Shown here piece by piece: positions 53,001 through 61,187 of a stretch of DNA of 64,000 nt. Position numbers and translations under genes: made by a program. The stretch's first letter is position 1; each line of letters begins with the position of its first letter. Source of the DNA: Thermoguttaceae bacterium (GTDB lineage: Bacteria; Planctomycetota; Planctomycetia; Pirellulales; Thermoguttaceae); NCBI GenBank assembly GCA_025060325.1, contig JANXBW010000001.1:124001-188000 (forward strand). The letters are read 5' to 3'. The notes under the pieces are model-generated. The model had not been told where the DNA came from, made no database searches, and saw only the letters and a list, made by a program, of their open reading frames with translations.

Positions 53001-53891
53001 AAACCGGCACAGCCCTCTGGTCCCAAAACTCGGGCTAAGTTGACTTTTGGTCAGGCAGTCGTTTACGAAACAGTCGACCAATTGGTCACTCAGGCTATCG
53101 AGCAAGAACGGGCCCAGGGGCGAATTGACCGCTTCATTCCCTACCGGATTTCCCCCGTCACCGCAGGGGGCGACGTTGAGGTGGCCTCGACAGAGTGGAA
53201 TATCGAACTCGACTTGGCTGGCCCAGTTGCCAAAGAAGTGCTTGACCTCATCGTTCAGCGGGTCAACGATACGCCTTACTTCCCCTCAATAAATACAGTT
53301 GGGGGAGCCGTGGCATCCGGAACACGAATCGTGGGGATTGCGGCTGTTCTCAGCAGCTTGGTGTTTATCATCGCCTACATTTGGGTACGGTTTCAGCGAG
53401 TCATCTACGGAATAGCGGCTGTGGTGGCTTTGGTGCACGACGTCCTGATAACGCTCGGGGCCATCGCCGCCAGCGCTTTTCTGGCCAATTTGCTGGGATT
53501 CCTGCTTATCAGTGAGTTCAAGATTAGCCTCTCGGTGTTGGCCGCTTTCCTGACGATTATCGGTTACTCGCTCAATGACACCATTGTGGTCTTTGACCGC
53601 ATTCGCGAGGTTAAAGGCCGAGCACCCCGGCTGACGCCCGAAATGGTCGACAGAAGCATCAACGAGACGCTCAGCCGAACGATCCTTACTTCGTTAACGA
53701 CACTTCTTGTGGTAGTGGTGCTTTACATAGGCGGCGGTCCGGCAATACATGCGTTTGCCTATTCGATCTTGGTGGGGATCGTGGTAGGGACGTACAGCTC
53801 GATCTTCATCGCCTCGCCGCTCCTTGTATGGTTCTCTCAGTGGCAGGAGCGCCGCCAAGCCCGGGCACGAATTTCCGCGGTAAGAGCATGA
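50079..53891 (+). CDS. secDF: Fused protein translocase SecDF with long Pro/Ala-rich inserts
   Basis: SecD and SecF, which use the proton gradient to pull secreted proteins across the membrane, are fused here. The SecD half has RRGIDLRGGVILVYEI, the P1 head domain, and the membrane motif GMAVDANVLIYERIREE. The SecF half has LLDIDFTGGVSIELEF and GYSLNDTIVVFDRIRE. Two low-complexity inserts rich in Pro, Ala, Gln and Ser stand out, one (about 130 residues) just before the first SecD helix and one (about 80) in the SecF periplasmic loop. The ATG at 50079 is chosen because a hydrophobic, signal-like segment follows soon after. The frame is open to a TTG at 49860. The stop overlaps murQ by 4 bp. 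Confidence 0.9.
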   Translation: MDASAIDNRTKASLWAKRNLGLSTPTAFVALLGAIFVAVAGAAGAESFAQTQLPLAVATLAVGQAQTGEGDTQAKAPESAPQAYQEKTSTRNGAEQTPPPDAPGQAVAAGGSPSAAPQSAASPGQGAASAPTPAAETSAPPSPQGAQQSPEAQAPQASGESERPQAPPAGEAGAQPPPSSGPRQAGQPQGPSGPTEGEALRHSGDLRQSPWLKLVVTALVLVLGLGLARVLAVQWRVPEFQGRFAVVLLSFFAGLAIVVMGWPPRRGIDLRGGVILVYEIEDQPVQTTPGEEPTQAAAGAVDMDRLIQAISRRVNPGGVLEVTIRPLGDTQIEVIIPEADREEVERLKRKISSAGTLEFRILANNRDHQPLIEQALAKEDRVLRDAEGRILAWWVPIARGQEENFPYPEIATRKRVDPRTRYEFTEVLVVKDPFDVTGAYLVHAGPGFDRTGAPAVYFTFNSEGGMRFGGLTGNNLPETGQVEFTRKLGIILDGYLYSAPAIRDTIFTHGEITGRFTREEVQDLVDILNAGSLPARLSEQPVSELVIGPTLGRDTVQRGMWAMVLSAVLVFVFMIVYYRFAGAVACLGLIQTVLLILAIMISIRAAFTLPGFAGLVLTLGMAVDANVLIYERIREEIRKGASLRMAIRNGFERAMSAIVDANLTTLITATVLYVIGRDQIRGFAVTLWLGVVVSMFAMLYCCRVIIELAERQRWITRLSMLQIIGTPRFPFMQKAPIAIGVSAALIVLGLIAVFVRGRGLLDIDFTGGVSIELEFVEPQDIAQVRARLSSEEVGLMDLAISDVRRLDDPVPGRHFIVNTSGVRGMNPDAPPGEVFAEVQRRLKQVFGRQLAHYSVNYTLLEESQAISTWRPAGLQPQSLQSDPRTGDKHLIGQAGWPLIFAGLLPGATQTAQEATTTQPQGASTSGEVPASAPPGESNQPAQPLAGQVQPPSPGPEAAPTTSQEAKTETPAQAEKPAQPSGPKTRAKLTFGQAVVYETVDQLVTQAIEQERAQGRIDRFIPYRISPVTAGGDVEVASTEWNIELDLAGPVAKEVLDLIVQRVNDTPYFPSINTVGGAVASGTRIVGIAAVLSSLVFIIAYIWVRFQRVIYGIAAVVALVHDVLITLGAIAASAFLANLLGFLLISEFKISLSVLAAFLTIIGYSLNDTIVVFDRIREVKGRAPRLTPEMVDRSINETLSRTILTSLTTLLVVVVLYIGGGPAIHAFAYSILVGIVVGTYSSIFIASPLLVWFSQWQERRQARARISAVRA

Positions 53892-54844
53892 GCGATCTCG
53901 GCCGACTGACCACAGAGACACCCAATCCCGCGTCGGCGCGATTGGACGAACTTTCGCCCATTGAGATTGTCCGCCTAATGAACGCGGAAGATGCCAAGGT
54001 GGCCCCTGCCGTCGGCCGCGAGGCAGAAAAGATCGCCACGGCGATCGAGGTCATCGCTGAGCGATTGCGTGGCGGTGGCCGATTAATTTACTTGGGGGCA
54101 GGCACGTCCGGGCGCCTAGGGGTGATTGATGCCGCCGAGTGCCCTCCGACCTTCAGTACCCCCCCTGAAATGGTCGTGGGTGTAATTGCCGGTGGCCCAC
54201 AGGCGATGTTTCGCTCGGTCGAAGGCGCCGAGGACATCGGACCGGCAGCCGTGGACGATCTGAAACGAATCGGTCTTGGTTCGCGCGATGTCCTTGTGGG
54301 AATTGCCACTAGTGGGCGTACGCCGTATGTTGTTGCCGGACTGCGCTATGCCCGTGAAGTGGGAGCCTTTGCCATCGGACTAACGTGTAACGAAGGCGCG
54401 GACCTTGAAAAGGAGTGCGACTTGGTGATTGCCCCGGTGGTGGGACCAGAGGTGCTGGCCGGTTCCACACGGCTAAAGGCTGGCACCGCTACGAAGATGG
54501 TCCTCAATATGTTGACAACTGGGGCAATGGTCCGCCTGGGGAAGACGTATGGCAATCTTATGGTCGACTTGCGGGCGACCAATTCCAAGCTGATGGACCG
54601 GGCAAGGCGTATCGTTTCGGCAGTTGCTGGAATAAGCCGCCAGGAAGCGGAAGAGCTACTAAGACAGTGCGACGGGGAAGTGAAAACGGCGATCGTTATG
54701 CACCGCTTCAGGATTTCTCCCCACGAGGCTCGCCGCCATCTGGCAACATTTGAGGGTCGACTCCGGCAGGCATTGGAAAACCCGCCGTCCTTGGCCGCCG
54801 AACCGTCCCAGTCCACAACCGCTTCCGCGTCTACAAACCCATAA
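53888..54844 (+). CDS. murQ: N-acetylmuramic acid 6-phosphate etherase
   Basis: MurQ removes the lactyl ether from MurNAc-6-phosphate, giving GlcNAc-6-phosphate and D-lactate. The 318-residue protein shows the SIS-domain LIYLGAGTSGRLGVIDAAECPPTF with catalytic E84, VEGAED with the second glutamate, and GIATSGRTPYVVAGLRYA. Its ATG overlaps the secDF stop (ATGA), which indicates translational coupling to an otherwise unrelated gene. The following kinase gene completes a peptidoglycan recycling pair. It is cytoplasmic. Confidence 0.94.
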   Translation: MSDLGRLTTETPNPASARLDELSPIEIVRLMNAEDAKVAPAVGREAEKIATAIEVIAERLRGGGRLIYLGAGTSGRLGVIDAAECPPTFSTPPEMVVGVIAGGPQAMFRSVEGAEDIGPAAVDDLKRIGLGSRDVLVGIATSGRTPYVVAGLRYAREVGAFAIGLTCNEGADLEKECDLVIAPVVGPEVLAGSTRLKAGTATKMVLNMLTTGAMVRLGKTYGNLMVDLRATNSKLMDRARRIVSAVAGISRQEAEELLRQCDGEVKTAIVMHRFRISPHEARRHLATFEGRLRQALENPPSLAAEPSQSTTASASTNP

Positions 54845-55062
54845 GACTGACCTCTCTGGGTAGATGTGGATCGCGCGTTGGCGGCAGCTTTTGCAGGGTT
54901 GCGGATCCGCGTAAACGGAACCATCTTTAGGGGCAGAATGCGGCGGGCGAAGTGATCAATTCCGCCGGCAGTCGTACCTGGGGAATAGGTTCTGCCTGAT
55001 CTGCGACGATGGACCGCCTGGGCCCGGCTTTCCCCTATGGTTGTGAACCCTCGAAGGAGCCA

Positions 55063-56091
55063 ATGAGTTTTGGTCAGAATAGCACACAGCCTCCATGGGT
55101 GGTGCTTGTAGACGCCGGGGGATCGAAAACGGCTGCCGCCTTGGCTTCTGTCGATAGCGGTCGGGTCACCATCCGGTCTCGCGGCCAATCAGGACCGGGG
55201 AATCCGGTAGCGGCAGGCTGGCAAATTGGTTGCCGCAACTGGGAGGAGGCCATCAAGACGGCAGGGGAAGGGTTGGGACAATTCTCCCAGTGGAGAACCG
55301 ACGTAAGCTACGTTGTCCTGGCGGCAGCTGGGGCGGGCCGTCCCGAAACGGCTAGCGAAGCCCTCAGGTGGTGTGCCCAGCAATTTCCCCGAGCCACTTC
55401 GGCCGTTTTGCCGGACATCGCCGCGGTGTTAGCCGCCGTAAATGCGGATGGAGCTGGGATCGCTTTGGTGGCCGGAACTGGCTCGTTGGCTTGGGGGGTT
55501 AATCGTACCGGCCAAGTCGCCCGCTGTGGCGGTTGGGGCTTTTTTCTGGGAGACGAAGGTGGCGCCGCATGGATTGGCCGCGAAGCCTTAGTTGCCGTGA
55601 CGAAAGCTCGTGACGGGTTGCTGTCTCCCACCTTGTTGACTCATGAGATTCTCCGGACGATAGGTCTTCCATCGCCAAGTGAGCTGGTAAACTGGGTCCA
55701 AAATGCATGGCAGCAACCGCGAACAATTGCTGCCCTGGCGCAAATCGTGGTAAAGTGTGCAAGTGCGGGCGATGAGGTCGCGGCGGAAATCCTAAACCGG
55801 GGATCCGATTATTTGGCTCAACTTGCCGCTTGTGTGGCGCATAAATTGGGGTGGAGGCCGCCGGATCTCTCGGTTGCGCTGGGAGGCGGACTTTTCGTCC
55901 ACGTCCCGGCTTACCGGGAAAAAGTAGTCCAAAAGCTAAACGAAAGGGGCTGGGTTCCAAGCTCCCAACTAGCGGAAGACCCGCTTTTGGGGGCAGCGCG
56001 GATTGCGGAGAACCTCTTGGTAACTTACAAGTGGAGGCACTGGAGTTTTGCGGCGATCTATCGCCCCAACCATAAATCGCCCCAACCATGA
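55063..56091 (+). CDS. BadF/BcrA-type sugar kinase, N-acetylglucosamine kinase-like
   Basis: This 342-residue ASKHA-fold protein starts (from the ATG at 55063) with the phosphate-1 motif VLVDAGGSKTAAALA. It continues with ALVAGTGSLAWGV, a phosphate-2-like loop, then GGWGFFLGDEGGAAWIG and the adenosine motif SVALGGGLF. This pattern fits GlcNAc or MurNAc/GlcNAc kinases of the BadF/BadG family, and the neighbour murQ supports a role in amino-sugar recycling. The frame is open to 55009, but GAAGGAGCC before 55063 supports the later start. The end of the gene contains a 14-bp direct repeat that forms its last codons. Confidence 0.82.
   Translation: MSFGQNSTQPPWVVLVDAGGSKTAAALASVDSGRVTIRSRGQSGPGNPVAAGWQIGCRNWEEAIKTAGEGLGQFSQWRTDVSYVVLAAAGAGRPETASEALRWCAQQFPRATSAVLPDIAAVLAAVNADGAGIALVAGTGSLAWGVNRTGQVARCGGWGFFLGDEGGAAWIGREALVAVTKARDGLLSPTLLTHEILRTIGLPSPSELVNWVQNAWQQPRTIAALAQIVVKCASAGDEVAAEILNRGSDYLAQLAACVAHKLGWRPPDLSVALGGGLFVHVPAYREKVVQKLNERGWVPSSQLAEDPLLGAARIAENLLVTYKWRHWSFAAIYRPNHKSPQP
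56060..56089 (+). repeat. 14-bp direct repeat at the kinase gene end
   Basis: ATCGCCCCAACCAT occurs at 56060-56073 and again at 56076-56089 with a period of 16. Because 16 is not a multiple of three, the copies are read in different frames (YRPNH then SPQP), and the second leads into the stop codon. This looks like a recent slippage event extending the C-terminus. Confidence 0.9.
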
Positions 56092-56534
56092 AAGGAATAA
56101 AGTGGGGACGGGCCGGATTGGTTAAGGGCCAAATGGCAGGAACACACGCCGGCTTAAGTTTGCGACACCCAATCGGCCCGCTGGGCTGCGAGGACAAGCA
56201 CAGCAAGGGCTTCTTGCCGTAGGCGATGATTCGCAGCTCGAATCGTTTGGGAGATTCCCCCGCCGGCAAGATTTAGCCACGAAGGGCAGCGTAAACAAAA
56301 TGGTTCGAGGCACGATCTGGATTTAGCCGGAACCACGAGGGATGAGAAAATCAAACTTCGTGGATTAGTTGCCAACAGTCCCCAGCTATGGAGGAGCGTT
56401 AGGAAACCAGCCGATTTGGCCCGGGCCAATCGCCATCAAGCGTGCGTGATTTGCGCCAGGGTGGAGAAACTGGTAAAGGTAAGACGGGATAAGGTTTACG
56501 TTTGCAACTTCATCAGCTGAAGGAGTCTCTCTTG
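56092..56534. other. Intergenic region, no gene seen
   Basis: About 440 bases between the kinase and aldolase-domain genes on the same strand. No convincing frame, RNA gene or terminator was seen. A purine-rich stretch (CTGAAGGAGTC) before 56535 can serve as the ribosome-binding site of the next gene. Confidence 0.4.
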
Positions 56535-57503
56535 ATGCCTGCCCCTTGGATTACGTATCGACCGGAGTTGAAGGTTCTTGATTGCACCATCCGCGACGGC
56601 GGTTTAGTGAACAATCACCATTTTGACGATGATTTTGTTCGCGCTTTGTATCAGACGTGTGCCGCCGCGGGTATTGATTACATGGAAATCGGCTATCGCA
56701 ATTCCAAGAAAATTTTCGCCCCCGGTAAGCATGGAAAGTGGATGTTTTGCGAAGAAGACGATATTCGCCGGATCATCGGCGACGAGCCACCCGGCGTCAA
56801 GCTTTCCGTGATGATCGACGCCGGCAAATCCGACTGGCGGACAGACATCCCGCCCAAGTCCCAGAGCATCGTGGACATGGTGCGGGTAGCCTTTTATGCG
56901 CATCAGGTCTCCGAAGCCGTGGAAATGATCAAACACGCCGCCGACTGTGGCTACGAGGTTTCTGCTAATTTGATGGCTGTTTCCCGCAACACCGAAACCG
57001 AAATCGACCAGGTGCTTGAGCTTCTCGTGGAAACACCGGCACAAGTGCTCGTAGTTGTGGACAGTTTTGGCTCGCTTTATATGGAGCAAGTGGAGCTGTT
57101 GGTCAAGAAGTATCTGGCTTTTGCCCGGCCCAAAGGTAAAGAGGTAGGCATCCACACTCATAACAATCAACAGCTTGCATTCGCTAACACCATTGAGGCA
57201 ATCATCCACGGAGCTAGCAGACTGGATGCCTCGATGGGTGGCCTGGGACGCGGGGCTGGCAACTGTCCGATGGAACTCCTCCTCGGTTTCCTCCGCAATC
57301 CCAAGTTCAAAATCCGTTACGTTTACGAGTTTTTGGAAAAGTACATCGAACCCCTCCGGCAAAAGTGGGAGTGGGGACCGTATCCGCAATATTACATCAC
57401 TGGGCAGCTGAACCTCCACCCAAGAGCCGCCATCGAGGCTCGCTCGTCGGACCGCAAGAACTGCTATGTTGAGTTTTATGATCGGGTTTCTACAGATATC
57501 TGA
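56535..57503 (+). CDS. HMGL/DRE-TIM-type aldolase-domain protein
   Basis: The 322-residue product has the DRE-TIM metallolyase signatures LDCTIRDGG (near 15-23) and the metal-binding HTHNN (near 206), on a TIM barrel (GIDYMEIGYR, DSFGSLYMEQVE, MGGLGRGAGNC). Characterised relatives include 4-hydroxy-2-oxovalerate aldolase and HMG-CoA lyase. This shorter branch is usually called an aldolase catalytic domain protein and its substrate is not established. The ATG at 56535 with AAGGAG upstream is preferred to one 11 codons earlier. The neighbours do not suggest a pathway. Confidence 0.8.
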   Translation: MPAPWITYRPELKVLDCTIRDGGLVNNHHFDDDFVRALYQTCAAAGIDYMEIGYRNSKKIFAPGKHGKWMFCEEDDIRRIIGDEPPGVKLSVMIDAGKSDWRTDIPPKSQSIVDMVRVAFYAHQVSEAVEMIKHAADCGYEVSANLMAVSRNTETEIDQVLELLVETPAQVLVVVDSFGSLYMEQVELLVKKYLAFARPKGKEVGIHTHNNQQLAFANTIEAIIHGASRLDASMGGLGRGAGNCPMELLLGFLRNPKFKIRYVYEFLEKYIEPLRQKWEWGPYPQYYITGQLNLHPRAAIEARSSDRKNCYVEFYDRVSTDI

Positions 57504-57912
57504 CCCCGGGCGGTACAGGCTGCCAATTTAGGCCGGTTTGGCACGTGCAGTGCACGCGAGGCCTTGGGCCTTTTCACCTTTGAGGGTAAGATTAAAAGAC
57601 CTTCGCCCTCGCCGACTTTACCCAGGGGTTCGACTCCGCTGCGACTATCCTTGCACATTGGTGCCCGGTGAAGCGGTTAGCGGAGGGCTATATTTTGGGG
57701 ACTAGCGGCGACCGGCGGGGAGAAGAGCAGGCTCGGGGGGAGCCAGGTTTCTGGCTTAAATCTGATTTGTTAGGCGGGGCTTAAACCTCCGGTCGCCAGG
57801 CCATGGGGGTCTGGGGGGAAAATTAGTAACGAACCACCTCAGTTCCAGGCCGGGCGGGTTTCACGCGGTAGCCCGCTGCGGTTTGTGTGGAGGGCACAAC
57901 CTCCGCGGAAGT
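57504..57912. other. Intergenic region upstream of the tRNA gene
   Basis: About 410 bases between the aldolase-domain gene and tRNA-Thr. A GGGGTTCGACTCC stretch near 57626 resembles a tRNA T-arm, but no other tRNA arms can be built around it. No gene is seen. Confidence 0.4.
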
Positions 57913-57984
57913 GCCAGCGTAGCTCAATGGCAGAGCACAGCATTCGTAATGCTGCGGTTGTGGGTTCAAGTCCCACCGCTGGCT
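57913..57984 (+). tRNA. tRNA-Thr (anticodon CGU)
   Basis: A complete cloverleaf can be drawn: acceptor GCCAGCG with CGCTGGC, D-stem GCTC/GAGC, anticodon stem CAGCA/TGCTG with loop TTCGTAA, and T-stem GTGGG/CCCAC with loop TTCAAGT. The anticodon CGT reads ACG (threonine). All stems are perfect, the length is 72 and the CCA end is not encoded. It lies 120 bp upstream of the TPR/alpha-CTD gene. Confidence 0.96.
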
Positions 57985-58104
57985 CTCGGAATCCTGCCTT
58001 GTGGATGCACTTCACGCGACTTGCCCTAACATCGTTCACGTTGCTCGTTCCGCGTAGGGAGCTACCCACCCGAAAAGGGGTTTGCGAAAGGAGGCTCGGT
58101 TTCG

Positions 58105-59430
58105 ATGCTGCAAACTGCTCAAGCGATTGATTTTCGGCAAATACTGGTCTTTGGCGGAGTGTTTGGCCCGCGGGAAATTGATCAAATCTGCTGGGGTATC
58201 TCATCCGATCCTCACAATCTTCGGTTCTTCCGCGAGGCAGTTCGACAGCTGGAAGCAAGCGAGGACGAAAGTCCGGCGCTCAATGTTCGGCTCGGGGTAT
58301 CCCTTTATCTTTTGGGCGAATATCGGCGGGCTCTAGAGGTTTTAAAGAAGGGTGATAACGGAGCACTGGCCTGGTTTTATCGGGGCCAGGCTTTGATGGG
58401 TCTTGGGCAATTCCAGGAGGCTGTGGAAGCTTTCGACACGGCAGCGCGTGCCGGGTTTGATCAGGACCGCTGCCATTTGGCGGCCGTTGAGGCCTTACGA
58501 CAGGCCGGCAAACTTGCCGAAGCTCAGGCGCGGCTAGAACTTGTTTCTCCCCAAGGACGGCAATCCGCTGAGTATTTGTACCAGAAGGCATGCAACCTGC
58601 GACACTTGTCTGGGGATCCTGCAGAGATCATCTCGCTCTTGGAACAAGCCGTGGCTGTTGATCCGCATCATCCGGGAGCACTTTTTGGTCTAGCTTTGGA
58701 GTGTGATCGGTACGGCAACGATGAAGAAGCGTTTGAGCTATACGAGCGAGCAGCGTCGCGATTCCCGCCCCATGTCGGTGCTCTTCTTAACTTAGGACTT
58801 ATTTACGAGGACCGCGGGCAACTAGACAAAGCTGTGGAGTGCTACAAACGCGTTTTGGACGCTTATCCCAACAACGAGCGTGCCCGGCTCTTTTTGAAGG
58901 ATGTCGAAGGCGCTCGGGATCAGTATGAGGACGAAGAGATCCGCGGACGTCACGACAAGCTTGAGCAGCTCTTTAGGATCCCAGTGAGCGATTTTGAACT
59001 TTCCGTGCGAGCACGGAATTGCCTGCAGCGGATGGGCATCGTGACCTTGGGGGACTTGTGCCGCTGCACTGAGCAGGAGTTGCTGGCGAGCAAGAACTTT
59101 GGCGAAACCAGCCTCCAAGAAATTAAGGAGATGCTTGCCTCCAAAGGATTGCGATTGGGAATGCTCGCTGGCGAAAAGCGGCCGCCGGCCTGGTTGGACA
59201 TCTCCAGCCTTACGCCCGATCAACAGGCCCTCCTCAATCGCCCGGTGAGCGATTTGAATCTCTCGGTTCGTGCGCGGAAGTGCATGGCTCGCCTGGGCAT
59301 TAACACTTTGGGCGACCTTATCCGTTATAGCGCGGACGAGCTTTTGGAGTGCAAGAATTTTGGTGTGACAAGTCTTAACGAAGTCCGCGATAAGCTAGCA
59401 AGCCTGGGGCTAAAACTCCGCGGAGAATAA
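58105..59430 (+). CDS. TPR protein with two RNA polymerase alpha C-terminal domains
   Basis: The first 280 residues of this 441-residue protein are TPR-like helical repeats (ALAWFYRGQALMGLGQFQEA, GALLNLGLIYEDRGQLDKA). Two copies of the RpoA C-terminal domain follow: CTD1 at about 291-352 and CTD2 at about 380-439. Numbered as in E. coli alpha, the DNA-contact residues R265, C269, G296, S299 and E302 are kept in both copies. N268 is kept only in CTD1 (lysine in CTD2), and K298 is threonine in both. There is no RNA polymerase assembly domain. A role as a DNA-binding or polymerase-associated adaptor is inferred; the family is uncharacterised as far as I know. AAAGGAGG stands 10 bases before the ATG. 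Confidence 0.85.
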   Translation: MLQTAQAIDFRQILVFGGVFGPREIDQICWGISSDPHNLRFFREAVRQLEASEDESPALNVRLGVSLYLLGEYRRALEVLKKGDNGALAWFYRGQALMGLGQFQEAVEAFDTAARAGFDQDRCHLAAVEALRQAGKLAEAQARLELVSPQGRQSAEYLYQKACNLRHLSGDPAEIISLLEQAVAVDPHHPGALFGLALECDRYGNDEEAFELYERAASRFPPHVGALLNLGLIYEDRGQLDKAVECYKRVLDAYPNNERARLFLKDVEGARDQYEDEEIRGRHDKLEQLFRIPVSDFELSVRARNCLQRMGIVTLGDLCRCTEQELLASKNFGETSLQEIKEMLASKGLRLGMLAGEKRPPAWLDISSLTPDQQALLNRPVSDLNLSVRARKCMARLGINTLGDLIRYSADELLECKNFGVTSLNEVRDKLASLGLKLRGE

Positions 59431-59819
59431 GTGATCCTCCGGGGGCACCCGGGCCGGCAATCCCTCGAGCTGAAGACTCCTCAGCCGCCGAGGGCGAGCT
59501 TTGCAGCCCTTGTGGCGACTGTTTGAACTTCAGGTGCGTTACCCGGCCGCTTCAGGAATGGCTGAAAATGTGGAGTCTAGTTCTGGGCCGGGCGCACCTC
59601 CAACACCAAACCCTTATCTGCTTCCCGGAGATGCGCCCGGGTTGTAAGTTTGACTGAGGTAATTGTCACCGCTTAGCACGGGGTAAACTTGCGGGCCACA
59701 GGCCAAGGTTGACGGAAGGCTAAAGTCCACAAGCCCGGCAACCGGCCTGACGCCAAAGCGGTGCTGATGAAAAGCCGAAGGGCACTAGCGTCCCGCCTTT
59801 GCCCGGCCTGTCTTCCCGC
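59431..59819. other. Intergenic region between convergent genes
   Basis: About 390 bases between two convergent genes. Apart from the hairpin at 59462-59494 nothing is recognised. Confidence 0.4.
59462..59494 (+). terminator. Hairpin after the TPR/alpha-CTD gene
   Basis: CCCTCG-a-GCTGA and TCAGC-cgc-CGAGGG form an 11-bp stem with a small bulge and a 7-base loop, starting 32 bases after the stop codon. The position suits a terminator; no T-run follows. Confidence 0.45.
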
Positions 59820-61187
59820 TTAGGCCTCGGGATACTCTCGATCGGTAATAATGCCCGGCATCGGAACCGGATAGGTGCCGTTTTCGCGCAGGCGGACAGG
59901 TGCCGGCGAATCCGGCTTCAGTTGATCAACATAGGCACAAAGCTCGACGGGATGATTGAGAGCCTCCTCGTATGTGACGATTCGGCCCATGTGAGCTGCC
60001 ATCCGCCCCATAGCTGTCACCAAGCTGGCGATTGCGCCCCGTTCCACCTCGTTATATTTCTTGTCCTTAACAATCGCCTCCAGGAGATCGACCCATTCCA
60101 TGACATAAGGGCTAGGCTCGGGCTGCGGGAACGCCCAGATCATCTCCTCCCTGGTGAAGTGATGTCCACGGAAGGTGCGGACACGGCCGGGATAGTGTGC
60201 CGAAGTCGACACAATAGCGGCCCCTTTGGTCCCGTGCACGTAGCTTGCAAATTCATTGTGGCAGCCATTCATGTTCCGGCCGAAGAAGAATAGCTTTGTC
60301 CCATCAGGATAAGTGTATTCCACCGAATAGGTGTCGAAATTCTGGTCGATGCCGGTTTCCCGATAATGCCGGCCGCCAAGCGCATGGGCCTGGACGGGCC
60401 AAGCATCTTTCATCCACGAGCATTCATCGATCTGGTGAATGTAATAGTCACTGAATACACCGCCACTTGCCCAAATAAAGCTGTGGAAACGGCGAATTTG
60501 GAACAGCAGCTCCGACATGCCTTCCGGTTTGCCGCACACAGCTGATACCCCGGCCATCCGATAAGCCCGCATGGCGATAATGTCGCCAATTTCGCCGGAG
60601 CGGATCCGATCATAAAGTTGCATCCGGCCGCGACAATGCCGGACCATTAAGCCCACACCAACCTTGAGGTTCTTTTCGTCTACTTTCTTTGCCAGTTCTA
60701 ACATGCGACGGGTGCTCGGGCCGTCCACAGTGACAGGTTTTTCCATGAATACGTGAATGCCCTTTTCGATCGCATAGGCCAGATGCACCCAGCGGAAAGC
60801 AGGCGGAGTGGCCAAGATCGCCACGTCGCCCGGCCGGAGGCAATCCATGGCCTGCTTGTAGGAATCCAGCCCCACAAAGCGACGTTCTTCCGGTACGTCA
60901 ACATTCTGCGGATATCGCTGCGACAGCTGGGCATAACTGCCGCGAACTCGATCCTCGAAGACATCGGCCATCGCCACCAGCTTAACGGGCACGACCTTGG
61001 CCTCGATTGCATCGGTTACCGCGCCTGTCCCGCGACCACCGCAGCCAATCAGCGCAATCTGGATCGTGTTAGATTCCGCCGCATGAACACGCGGCAAGCT
61101 TGAAGCCAAAGTCGCTGCCGCTGCGATCTTGCCGGAGGTCTTCAGGAAATCCCGACGGGAGTGACCTACATGGTGTTCACGACTCAT
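59820..61187 (-). CDS. Tat-exported Gfo/Idh/MocA family oxidoreductase
   Basis: The 455-residue product (from the ATG at 61187) has a Tat signal (SRRDFLKTSGKIAAAATLASS) ending near VHAAES, the glycine-rich cofactor loop (ALIGCGGRGTG), the catalytic-lysine motif (FMEKPVTVDG) and the C-terminal domain with SGGVFSDYYIHQIDE. It is of the planctomycete exported type. It is only distantly like the tandem pair at 15-19 kb, which has EKL in place of EKP. A start nine codons upstream is possible. Substrate and partner are unknown; neighbours do not help. Confidence 0.87.
   Translation of the reverse strand: MSREHHVGHSRRDFLKTSGKIAAAATLASSLPRVHAAESNTIQIALIGCGGRGTGAVTDAIEAKVVPVKLVAMADVFEDRVRGSYAQLSQRYPQNVDVPEERRFVGLDSYKQAMDCLRPGDVAILATPPAFRWVHLAYAIEKGIHVFMEKPVTVDGPSTRRMLELAKKVDEKNLKVGVGLMVRHCRGRMQLYDRIRSGEIGDIIAMRAYRMAGVSAVCGKPEGMSELLFQIRRFHSFIWASGGVFSDYYIHQIDECSWMKDAWPVQAHALGGRHYRETGIDQNFDTYSVEYTYPDGTKLFFFGRNMNGCHNEFASYVHGTKGAAIVSTSAHYPGRVRTFRGHHFTREEMIWAFPQPEPSPYVMEWVDLLEAIVKDKKYNEVERGAIASLVTAMGRMAAHMGRIVTYEEALNHPVELCAYVDQLKPDSPAPVRLRENGTYPVPMPGIITDREYPEA

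Noticed and set aside
57620-57660. GGGGTTCGACTCC resembling a tRNA T-arm upstream of tRNA-Thr
   Set aside because: No D-arm, anticodon arm or acceptor stem can be built around it.
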